Of a stretch of 5,338 bases of DNA, positions 1-5,338 are shown piece by piece. Positions within the stretch are counted from its first letter, which is position 1; every line of letters begins with the position of its first letter. The DNA lies in the NCBI GenBank assembly GCA_002694345.1, contig NZLV01000121.1:1-5338 (forward strand), in the 5' to 3' direction. Position numbers and translations under genes: made by a program. The stretch is from Maricaulis sp. Its GTDB lineage: Bacteria; Pseudomonadota; Alphaproteobacteria; Caulobacterales; Maricaulaceae. The notes under the pieces were generated by a model. That model made no database searches and was not told the DNA's origin. It saw only the letters and a program-made list of their open reading frames with translations.

Positions 1-7
1 GGATGGG

Positions 8-580
8 TTACGAGCCGGACGGCGTGTCATCCAGTTCCTGCTCGTTTTCATTGTCGCCATAGTCTTGGTCGGACAGCGGGAACTCAGTCGCCGCATCCTC
101 GTTGAAGCGCGGCAGGGCTTCGAATTCGACCCGGGTGGGGGCGATGATCGCGGTCTGCGAATCTTCGGCAAAGCGCACCTCGTTGCGGGGGAGCAACACT
201 TCGCGTCCGCCGATGTCCATCCAGCCGCCGGCTTCAACCACGATGGCTTCGACATCACCTTCCGCGGACAGGCGGACCCGTTCGATTTCTCCGATCCGGG
301 CTCCGGCCTCGCCTTCGACACGATGGCCGACCCAGGCGTGGTCGTCAGTGTAGGGCGCGCGGTCGAGGTCGGAATTGTCCCACGCCTCCGCAGCGGCGCG
401 CAGCAGGTCATTGTCCTGCACGAAAGAGCTGGATTGCGGCGTGTTGGCCTGACCTTCAATGGTCATGGTCTCATCAGGCTCGCCATCTTGGGCCAGAGCC
501 GCTGCGCCGGTGAGAGACACGGCCGCCCCCGTCAGGGCAGCGGTGGCCGTGGCACGCATCAGGATCGAAAAGGGTTTCAT
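8..580 (-). CDS. PRC-barrel domain protein with signal peptide (secreted/periplasmic)
   Basis: 190 residues. Residues 1-30 form a signal peptide: positively charged start (MKPFSILMRA), a hydrophobic Ala/Leu/Thr stretch and an A-L-A site before Q31, so cleavage after residue 30 is likely and the product is probably periplasmic. Residues 31-75 are a polar linker. Residues about 80-155 read as a PRC-barrel: a W-V-G start, G-x-x-I-G-E-I-E (94-100), alternating beta strands (EAIVVEAGGWMDIGGREVLLP, about 111-131), then N-E-V-R-F. The tail (173-190) is strongly acidic. PRC-barrels are small beta-barrel modules, found in RimM and photosynthetic reaction-centre H subunits and in many stand-alone exported alphaproteobacterial proteins whose role is unknown, so no specific function can be given. 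The start at 580 is chosen because an AGGAGGTT lies four bases upstream and the signal peptide begins there; the reading frame stays open up to 883 but that extension has no exported-protein character. It lies downstream of the lipoprotein gene on the same strand, 124 bases away. Confidence 0.88.
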   Translation of the reverse strand: MKPFSILMRATATAALTGAAVSLTGAAALAQDGEPDETMTIEGQANTPQSSSFVQDNDLLRAAAEAWDNSDLDRAPYTDDHAWVGHRVEGEAGARIGEIERVRLSAEGDVEAIVVEAGGWMDIGGREVLLPRNEVRFAEDSQTAIIAPTRVEFEALPRFNEDAATEFPLSDQDYGDNENEQELDDTPSGS

Positions 581-583
581 GAC

Positions 584-591
584 AACCTCCT
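584..591 (-). promoter_or_regulatory. Shine-Dalgarno that fixes the PRC-barrel start
   Basis: On the minus strand AGGAGGTT ends three bases before the ATG at 580-578. It is an almost full anti-16S match and is the main reason to reject upstream in-frame starts as far as 883. Confidence 0.85.
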
Positions 592-607
592 GGTTTCTTT
601 CCGTGAA

Positions 608-634
608 CCGGCCGGGACAAAAGGTCCGGACCGG
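608..634 (-). other. Strong hairpin in the presumed leader of the PRC-barrel mRNA
   Basis: Read on the minus strand, CCGGTCCGGAC is followed by the loop CTTTT and then GTCCCGGCCGG. The arms pair over 11 positions with one U-G wobble and one C-C mismatch. It ends 16 bases before the Shine-Dalgarno of the PRC-barrel gene. No T-run follows it on either strand, so it is not a standard intrinsic terminator. It could stabilise the mRNA, modulate translation, or mark the 3' end of the upstream lipoprotein transcript. The structure is seen; any role is inferred. Confidence 0.55.
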
Positions 635-664
635 GAAGGCGTGTGCATCGCCATTCAGGACAGA

Positions 665-689
665 AACGGGGAGAGCCAGAATTGGTTGC
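665..689 (-). promoter_or_regulatory. Candidate EcfG-type (general stress) promoter for the PRC-barrel gene
   Basis: On the minus strand GCAAC (689-685) is followed by 16 bases and CGTT (668-665). The alphaproteobacterial general stress sigma factor EcfG recognises GGAAC, 16-17 bases, CGTT, so this has one mismatch, in the -35 element. Transcription would begin near 655-660, leaving a leader of roughly 75-80 bases that contains the hairpin. A single near-match can arise by chance in GC-rich DNA. Confidence 0.25.
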
Positions 690-704
690 AGAGATGACCG
701 ATGT

Positions 705-1328
705 TTAATCTTGGGATGTAGCGTTGGTCTCTTCTTCCACCAGGCCATAGGCCTCAAAAGCCCGGCGCATCTGGGCGGGCGGGCAGCCGAAGCCGTCGTA
801 CAGGCCGCGCAGGTAGGCACGGCGCCGTTGGGCCATGTCGTGTTGCTCGCGGGCTTCGCTTTCGATCTGGCCGGCGCGGCCAATGAAGCGGATGATCGGG
901 CGGACCGGGTTCAGACCGACAATCGAGGATCGGTACAGACTGCGCGCGCCATCGGCCGCAGCATCGGGTGCCTGGGCGGCGATATGGGCTCCCTGACCCA
1001 TCCACGTATCATGATCATGGTCATGTTCCTCGGCCAGGCGCTGTTCTTCCTCGACATCTGGGCCCAGCACCACCGTCAGGCGGGCGATGTCCTGCGCAAC
1101 ACTGGAGCAGCGACGGCGAGACCCTTCCCCTCCATAGGGTGTCGGGACGGTGTCATCGCCCTCATCCACCATTATGGCTCCCGGCCGCTGCCGGGGCAGG
1201 CCGACAGCATCCTCGAGCGCGTCTGCGGTTTCATTGCGCGCCATGCTCGCCGTGCTGCGCGTTGACGAGCAGGCAGTGGCCGCGAGAGCCGCCGTACAGC
1301 ACAGAAAAATACTCAGATATCCCCTCAT
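705..1328 (-). CDS. Putative lipoprotein of unknown function with His-Asp repeat
   Basis: 207 residues. Residues 1-20 look like a lipoprotein signal: MRGYLSIFLCCTAALAATAC, with C20 as the likely lipidated residue (A-T-A-C is a slightly weak lipobox because -3 is Ala). Residues 21-70 are low-complexity and polar. C74 opens a segment, RRRCSSVAQDIARLTVVLGPD (71-91), that resembles a motif seen in uncharacterised alphaproteobacterial proteins. Residues 102-107 are HDHDHD. Residues 128-182 form a conserved-looking basic helical part (GLNPVRPIIRFIGRAG, then RRRAYLRGLYDGFGCP) ending at C182, which might pair with C74. I do not recognise a function. The start at 1328 is chosen because the lipoprotein signal begins there; the frame stays open to 1472, but a start there would overlap the tRNA gene. 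No Shine-Dalgarno is visible before this ATG. The PRC-barrel gene lies 124 bases downstream on the same strand, so co-transcription is possible. Confidence 0.8.
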   Translation of the reverse strand: MRGYLSIFLCCTAALAATACSSTRSTASMARNETADALEDAVGLPRQRPGAIMVDEGDDTVPTPYGGEGSRRRCSSVAQDIARLTVVLGPDVEEEQRLAEEHDHDHDTWMGQGAHIAAQAPDAAADGARSLYRSSIVGLNPVRPIIRFIGRAGQIESEAREQHDMAQRRRAYLRGLYDGFGCPPAQMRRAFEAYGLVEEETNATSQD

Positions 1329-1353
1329 GCTTTTATGATTAATCCAAGCGGCC

Positions 1354-1382
1354 GCTGAAATCTCATCAAAAATGCTGAAATC
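1354..1382. repeat. Two 9-base direct repeats 20 bases apart in the divergent promoter region
   Basis: GCTGAAATC occurs at 1354-1362 and again at 1374-1382 (GATTTCAGC on the minus strand). The start-to-start distance is exactly 20 bases, about two helical turns, so a dimeric regulator could bind both on one face. They lie 26-54 bases upstream of the lipoprotein start and about 17 bases before the candidate tRNA -35 box. The repeat is seen; operator function is inferred. Confidence 0.4.
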
Positions 1383-1398
1383 GTATGGCAAAGCCACA

Positions 1399-1425
1399 TT
1401 GACCCTCCGGAATCGCGCGTATAGG
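1399..1425 (+). promoter_or_regulatory. Probable sigma-70-type promoter of tRNA-Lys
   Basis: TTGACC (1399-1404) and TATAGG (1420-1425) are separated by 15 bases, slightly short of the usual 16-18. A GC-rich stretch (CCGCGC) follows, like the discriminator of stable-RNA promoters under stringent control. Transcription would start near 1432, giving a leader of about 14 bases before the tRNA. Confidence 0.5.
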
Positions 1426-1445
1426 TTCCGCGCTCCTCGTGAGGG

Positions 1446-1521
1446 GAGCCTGTAGCTCAGTTGGTAGAGCAACTGACTTTTAATCAGTAGGTCCAGGGTT
1501 CGAATCCCTGCGGGCTCACCA
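1446..1521 (+). tRNA. tRNA-Lys, anticodon UUU
   Basis: A 76-base cloverleaf that includes an encoded CCA end (1519-1521). The acceptor stem GAGCCTG (1446-1452) pairs with CGGGCTC (1511-1517), with one G-T wobble; A1518 is the discriminator. The D arm is GCTC-AGTTGGTA-GAGC. The anticodon stem ACTGA/TCAGT encloses the loop CTTTTAA, with anticodon TTT at 1479-1481, which decodes AAA and AAG. The T arm is CAGGG-TTCGAAT-CCCTG with the standard TTCGAAT loop. All arms are intact, with no intron and no duplicated 3' end elsewhere in the window that would suggest an integration site. Confidence 0.98.
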
Positions 1522-1529
1522 TCACTCTT

Positions 1530-1563
1530 CCCTTACTACCCGGTATCCCGGGTGAGGGGTTTT
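1530..1563 (+). terminator. Likely intrinsic terminator after tRNA-Lys
   Basis: ACCCGG (1538-1543), loop TATC, CCGGGT (1548-1553) form a perfect six-pair core. The stem can be extended by CCCTT pairing with AGGGG around two single-base bulges. TTTT (1560-1563) follows at once, then TCTCCC-like sequence. It begins eight bases after the tRNA CCA end, the usual place for a tRNA terminator. If it works, the esterase needs its own promoter within 1564-1620, where I see only a TTGACG (1576-1581) and no convincing -10. Confidence 0.55.
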
Positions 1564-1616
1564 CTCCCGATACGCTTGACGCCCGGCTCTTGCCGCCCCA
1601 GCCTTCCTGCCAGCTC

Positions 1617-1625
1617 GGGGAGGGG
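1617..1625 (+). promoter_or_regulatory. Shine-Dalgarno that fixes the esterase start
   Basis: GGGGAGGGG ends four bases before the ATG at 1630-1632. It supports this start over an in-frame ATG at 1552, which would sit within the terminator-like hairpin and put 26 residues with no signal character ahead of the lipoprotein signal. Confidence 0.7.
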
Positions 1626-1629
1626 TGAC

Positions 1630-3348
1630 ATGCATATCCGCAATTTGTTGCTGGGGCTGACGGCCTTGGCTGTGACCGCGTGTTCTGGCGGTGATCAGAT
1701 GGCATTCGAACCGGTGCTGGCGGAGGACCTGGTGCGTGCCACCCGGCAGGGCGAGGTCGCGGGCTTCGAGACTGAAACTGGTGCAGCCGCCTGGATGGCG
1801 GTCCCCTATGCCGCGCCGCCGGTGGGGGCCATGCGGTGGCGCGCCCCGCGTCCTGCGGAGACACGGAGCACCCGTTTCGATGCGCTCACGGCCGGAGCGG
1901 TCTGTCCCCAGATCACCAACACGCTCTCCACGGGGGGCGAAACCGGCATTGGTGAGCTTATCGGGTCGGAAGACTGTTTGACGCTGGACATCTACGCCCC
2001 CCGGAATGCGCAGCCCGGCGCCGATCTACCGGTCATGATGTGGATTCATGGCGGTGGCAATATCTGGGGAAGCTCCTCGGCCTATGACGGCTCAGCTCTG
2101 GCCAACCAGCAAGACGTCATCATCGTCAGTGTGCAATACCGCCTGGGGCCGCTCGGCTTTTTGGCCCATCCAGCCCTTCGCGAAGAGCCCGTACTGCCAG
2201 AGGATGCCGCGGCGAATTTCGCTTTGCTGGATCTGGTCGCGGCCCTGCAATGGATCCAGGAGAATATCGAGGCTTTCGGCGGTGATACGGGCCGGGTCAC
2301 CGTCTTCGGTGAAAGCGCCGGCGCCTATAACATCGCTGGCCTGATGGCGATGCCGCAGGCGCGCGGCCTGTTCCACCGGGCCATCATGCAAAGCGGCGGC
2401 ACGGCTTCGGTCCCCCTCGCAATCGCCGAACAGGGCGGGGGTACGGATGCGGTCGCCGGTCTGGCCGCGGCCAACGCCATGGCGGGGCCAGATGCCGACG
2501 GCACCGCCCTTCGCGCGGTCTCGCTGGAGACCGTGTTCTCGCCCTATCGGGACGAGGCGGGGGAACTGACCTCCCTGCCGCGCATGATCGAGGATGGTGT
2601 GACTTTGCGCGATGGCGGCATTCTGGCCGCGGCCGAGGACCCGGACGGGTTTGCGCCGGTCCCCCTGATCACGGGCAGTAATCGGGATGAGATGAAACTC
2701 TATCTCGTTTTTGATCCGCAATTGACGCGTCGCCTGGGGCCGCTGGTCTGGCTGCGGCACCGCGACGCCTATGAGGCTTCCGTGGAATATCCCAGCCGAA
2801 ATTGGCGCTTTAATGCCGTAGACGGCTTGCTGAATCGGCTGGCCGCCCACGGGCGCAGCGACATCTGGTCTTACCGGTTTGACTGGGATGAGGGCGGCTC
2901 GGTGTTGGTGACGGATACCGGTGCCTTGCTGGGGGCGTCCCATGCCATGGAAATTCCCTTCGTCTTTGATCACTTCGAGCTTTTCGGTTCTTTCGACAGG
3001 GTTCTGTTCAATGACCGCAATGAAGACGGGCGCCTGGAACTGGCGGATCTGATGGGGGCCTATTGGGCGTCTTTCGCTTCCAGTGGTGAGCCGGGCGATG
3101 CCTTCGGCACTGGACCGGGGTGGCCGCAATGGACCGACACCGGAACGGCCTTGCGCTTCGACACCCGCGAAGGCGGCGGCCCGGAAGTCATCTCGCGTTC
3201 CGAGAGCTTGGTGGGGATCGCTACCGATCTCGCTGCGGATGACCGGATCAATGATGCTCAGCGCTGTCGGATTGCGGCGCTGATGATCGACGGACAGCCA
3301 GCCCTTTCGGACGTGTTCGACGGTGTCCTTGATTGCCCGGCAGACTAG
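1630..3348 (+). CDS. Type B carboxylesterase/lipase family lipoprotein
   Basis: 572 residues, a normal length for the family, which hydrolyses carboxylic esters (para-nitrobenzyl esterase, carboxylesterase and cholinesterase relatives). Residues 1-18 are a lipoprotein signal ending V-T-A-C18, so the enzyme is probably anchored in the cell envelope and acts outside the cytoplasm. The alpha/beta-hydrolase fold covers about residues 35-530. Visible motifs are the family signature EDCLTLDIY (114-122), the oxyanion loop HGGG (140-143), and the active-site signature F216-G-G...G-E-S-A-G231 with nucleophile S229. By comparison with the family, the acid is E354 in GSNRDE and the histidine is H438 in GASHAMEIPFVF, so the triad is complete. 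C92 and C116 match the usual first disulphide; C546 and C569 may form another. An EF-hand-like loop lies at 462-473. The substrate cannot be told from sequence. It follows the tRNA gene and precedes the antiporter by 165 bases; nothing shows a shared pathway. Confidence 0.95.
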   Translation: MHIRNLLLGLTALAVTACSGGDQMAFEPVLAEDLVRATRQGEVAGFETETGAAAWMAVPYAAPPVGAMRWRAPRPAETRSTRFDALTAGAVCPQITNTLSTGGETGIGELIGSEDCLTLDIYAPRNAQPGADLPVMMWIHGGGNIWGSSSAYDGSALANQQDVIIVSVQYRLGPLGFLAHPALREEPVLPEDAAANFALLDLVAALQWIQENIEAFGGDTGRVTVFGESAGAYNIAGLMAMPQARGLFHRAIMQSGGTASVPLAIAEQGGGTDAVAGLAAANAMAGPDADGTALRAVSLETVFSPYRDEAGELTSLPRMIEDGVTLRDGGILAAAEDPDGFAPVPLITGSNRDEMKLYLVFDPQLTRRLGPLVWLRHRDAYEASVEYPSRNWRFNAVDGLLNRLAAHGRSDIWSYRFDWDEGGSVLVTDTGALLGASHAMEIPFVFDHFELFGSFDRVLFNDRNEDGRLELADLMGAYWASFASSGEPGDAFGTGPGWPQWTDTGTALRFDTREGGGPEVISRSESLVGIATDLAADDRINDAQRCRIAALMIDGQPALSDVFDGVLDCPAD

Positions 3349-3408
3349 CGCTCTCGTTTTGGTGCTGGATGCGCACCTGCCAGTGGTAGTTCGGGGGTGA
3401 TTCAATGC

Positions 3409-3435
3409 AATTGCGCGGGAAATGCGCGATTCTTT
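3409..3435 (+). terminator. Weak terminator-like hairpin between esterase and antiporter
   Basis: AATTGCGC (3409-3416), loop GGGAAAT, GCGCGATT (3424-3431) form an eight-pair stem with one T-G wobble. The following sequence, CTTT, is only a short T-rich tail. It lies 60 bases after the esterase stop. The rest of the 165-base gap (3349-3513) holds a small GCTTC-TGGC-GAAGC hairpin at 3443-3456 and no clear promoter for the antiporter, so read-through from the esterase is possible. Confidence 0.35.
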
Positions 3436-3513
3436 GCCTGAAGCTTCTGGCGAAGCACGCAGGGCGCTGCTAGGTCTGGGGCTCACTCATATTCGGCAAG
3501 CGGGGCGGCGGCT

Positions 3514-5338
3514 TTGAACGATCTCTTGATCCAGGCGGCGATCTATCTGGGGGCGGGGGTGATCTCCGTACCGATTGCCCACCGTCTCGGTCTGGGATCC
3601 GTGCTCGGCTATCTGCTCGCTGGAGTGGCGATTGCCCCCTTGCTCGACCTGGTCGGGTCCGACCCTGAGAACGTTCAGCATTTTGCCGAGTTTGGCGTCG
3701 TGATGATGCTGTTCCTGGTGGGGCTGGAGTTACAGCCGCGCCTGCTCTGGGAGCTGCGATTGCGGCTGTTTGGTCTGGGTGGTTTGCAGGTCCTGCTGAC
3801 CATGAGCATCGTGGCGATACTTTGCATGCTCGTTGGTCTGGACTGGCGCCTTGCCATCGCGCTCGGCATGATTTTCGCGCTCTCTTCAACCGCAATTGTC
3901 CTGCAAACCTTGGGTGAAAAAGGTTGGCTCCGAACCGAGGGTGGGCAGTCCTCATTTTCGGTTCTGCTTTTCCAGGACATTGCCGTTATCCCCATGCTGG
4001 CCTTTCTGCCCTTCCTGGCCTTGCCGGGAGCGGAAAGCGCGGCGGGGGCTGCCGCTGAACTGGTCGCTGACGGGCACGGAGGCGGAGGAACCCCGATTTC
4101 CCATCTGCCCGCGTGGGCGCAAGGCTTGGCGACGCTGGCTGCTGTAGCGGTGGTGATCGTGGGCGGACGTTATCTCACTCGCCCGGCTTTTCGGACCATC
4201 GCCAGAACCGGACTTCACGAGCTTTTTCTGGCGGCCGCTCTATTGCTGATCATCGGCATCGCTGTCCTGATGAGCCTAGTGGGTTTGTCGCCCGCGCTGG
4301 GGACCTTTCTAGCCGGGGTGCTGCTGGCGGAAAGCGAATACCGACACGAACTGGTCTCGGACCTGGAGCCCTTCAAGGGTCTTCTTCTCGGTGTCTTCTT
4401 TGTCACCGTCGGGGCCAATATGCCCTTTGCGCTGCTGTTTTCTGAAGCTGGACTGGTGTTCGGCCTCACGCTTGGCCTGATTGCCCTCAAGGGCTTGATC
4501 CTTCTGGCGCTGGCGGTTCTGTTCCGGATGAAGGGGCGGGCACGCTGGTTGTTCACCTTCGCCCTGGCGCAGAGCGGCGAGTTCGGCTTTGTCCTTCTCG
4601 CCTTCGGCACCGGCGTGCACGTCCTGCCCGACCCGGTCGCGGATATCGCCGCACTCGTCGTGGCTCTGTCCATGATGGCGACCCCGCTCATCATGACCCT
4701 GTTCGAACGAGTTGTGTCGCCCCGCGTGGCGCGCCGCTCGACCGAGCGCATGGAGGACGAGATCGACGAGGAAGCTCCGGTCATCATCGCCGGCATGGGG
4801 CGGTTCGGTCAGATCGTGCACCGGCTTCTGGTGATGGATGGGATTAAGCCAATCGTGTTGGACAATTCCGCCGAGCATATCGATGGGCTGCGCAAGTTCG
4901 GCATCCAGGTCTATTACGGCAATGTCCTGAGGCCTGGCCTGCTGGAGGCTGCCGGGATCGCGCGGGCCAAGCTTCTGATCGTGTGCACTGACAATCGCGA
5001 ACGAGCGGTGGAACTGGTCCATCACGTCAAGCAACGTCATCCGCATGTGCACGTCATTGCCCGGGCTGCCAGCCGCGAGCATGTCTATCAGCTGAGGGCT
5101 GCAGGTGCGGACAGCGCCGTGCGCGAGATGTTCGGGTCCTCCTTGGAGGCGGCGACGCAATCCCTCCAGGTGCTGGGACAGAGTCGGGAACGGGCGGAGG
5201 AAAAGGCTGCCGCATTTGCCCGGCATGACGAGGAAAGCCTGCGGCAATTGTTCGAGGTCTGGGATTCGGAGATCGATGTCTTCGACAATGAGGCCTATAT
5301 CGAGAGGGCCCGCTCTCGTGTGATGTCGCTGGAAGAGA
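3514..5338 (+). CDS. KefB/KefC-type CPA2 potassium/proton antiporter, 3' end outside the window
   Basis: 608 codons are present and the frame is open at the right edge; E. coli KefC is about 620 residues, so little is missing. An integral inner-membrane cation/proton antiporter domain spans about residues 5-400 with 12-13 hydrophobic segments. Hallmarks are GSVLGYLLAG (28-37), MLFLVGLEL (65-73), SSTAIVLQTLGEKG (124-137), LLFQD with Q154-D155, ALGTFLAGVLLAESEYRHE (261-279), EPFKGLLLGVFFVTVG (285-300) and AQSGEFGFV (352-360). A cytosolic TrkA-N (RCK) domain follows at about 422-535, with the nucleotide-binding G427-M-G-R-F-G432 and D450 after the second strand. In Kef proteins this domain senses NAD(H) and glutathione conjugates and gates potassium efflux against electrophiles. 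The start must be TTG at 3514: the frame is closed by TGA at 3439, contains no ATG or GTG between, and the first ATG (M64) would delete two membrane segments; TTG at 3526 is the only near alternative. The ribosome site is poor (GGGGCGG). No KefF-like partner is visible. Confidence 0.93.
   Translation, partial: MNDLLIQAAIYLGAGVISVPIAHRLGLGSVLGYLLAGVAIAPLLDLVGSDPENVQHFAEFGVVMMLFLVGLELQPRLLWELRLRLFGLGGLQVLLTMSIVAILCMLVGLDWRLAIALGMIFALSSTAIVLQTLGEKGWLRTEGGQSSFSVLLFQDIAVIPMLAFLPFLALPGAESAAGAAAELVADGHGGGGTPISHLPAWAQGLATLAAVAVVIVGGRYLTRPAFRTIARTGLHELFLAAALLLIIGIAVLMSLVGLSPALGTFLAGVLLAESEYRHELVSDLEPFKGLLLGVFFVTVGANMPFALLFSEAGLVFGLTLGLIALKGLILLALAVLFRMKGRARWLFTFALAQSGEFGFVLLAFGTGVHVLPDPVADIAALVVALSMMATPLIMTLFERVVSPRVARRSTERMEDEIDEEAPVIIAGMGRFGQIVHRLLVMDGIKPIVLDNSAEHIDGLRKFGIQVYYGNVLRPGLLEAAGIARAKLLIVCTDNRERAVELVHHVKQRHPHVHVIARAASREHVYQLRAAGADSAVREMFGSSLEAATQSLQVLGQSRERAEEKAAAFARHDEESLRQLFEVWDSEIDVFDNEAYIERARSRVMSLEE

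Noticed and set aside
581..883. N-terminal extension of the PRC-barrel gene to 883
   Set aside because: It would overlap the lipoprotein gene and place the signal peptide internally; the Shine-Dalgarno at 584-591 marks the true start.
459..1265. 268-codon plus-strand frame spanning the PRC-barrel and lipoprotein genes
   Set aside because: It crosses the intergenic gap and overlaps both minus-strand genes, which have export signals, and for one a ribosome site. The frame has no domain.
1329..1472. N-terminal extension of the lipoprotein gene to an ATG at 1472
   Set aside because: It would overlap the tRNA-Lys gene and bury the lipoprotein signal 48 residues inside the protein.
1505..1521. 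tRNA-Lys 3' end as an integration (att) site
   Set aside because: No second copy of the tRNA 3' end and no integrase or other mobile gene is seen in the window.
1576..1604. TTGACG as a promoter for the esterase
   Set aside because: No acceptable -10 box lies 15-19 bases downstream; the region there is GC-rich (CAGCCT).
2092..3486. 464-codon open frame on the minus strand opposite the esterase
   Set aside because: It is antisense to a gene with complete family signatures, its protein has no recognisable domain or export signal, and long antisense frames are expected in GC-rich coding DNA.
4309..5247. 312-codon minus-strand frame opposite the antiporter
   Set aside because: It is antisense to the conserved Kef-type gene and its composition (rich in His, Gln, Arg) is typical of a shadow frame.

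Overview
This looks like an ordinary chromosomal segment of a GC-rich alphaproteobacterium, possibly a marine one of the Maricaulales/Hyphomonadaceae type. That placement is inferred from base composition, the kinds of protein families present and the look of the uncharacterised lipoprotein; nothing in the window fixes a species. There is no sign of a transposase, integrase, phage gene, CRISPR array or toxin-antitoxin pair.

Layout. The left third (8-1328) is read on the minus strand. A 207-residue putative lipoprotein of unknown function (705-1328) is followed downstream by a 190-residue secreted or periplasmic PRC-barrel protein (8-580). The 124-base gap between them holds a good Shine-Dalgarno, a strong hairpin in the presumed mRNA leader, and a near-match to the alphaproteobacterial general-stress (EcfG) promoter. 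From 1399 onward everything is read on the plus strand: a tRNA-Lys(UUU) gene (1446-1521) with a plausible promoter and a terminator-like hairpin, a type B carboxylesterase lipoprotein (1630-3348), and a KefB/KefC-type CPA2 potassium/proton antiporter (3514 to beyond the right edge) that must start at TTG.

How they fit together. The genes do not form an obvious pathway. All three complete proteins carry export signals (two lipoboxes and one signal peptide I type), so the window is rich in cell-envelope proteins. The antiporter is a membrane protein with a cytosolic nucleotide-binding regulatory domain. The two transcription units diverge from the 1329-1445 region, which also carries a pair of 9-base direct repeats exactly 20 bases apart.

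No gene-free stretch exceeds 300 bases. The gaps are 581-704, 1329-1445, 1522-1629 and 3349-3513, and what can be seen in each is listed. I found no clear evidence of a previously undescribed multi-gene system; the findings are small regulatory and protein-level oddities.
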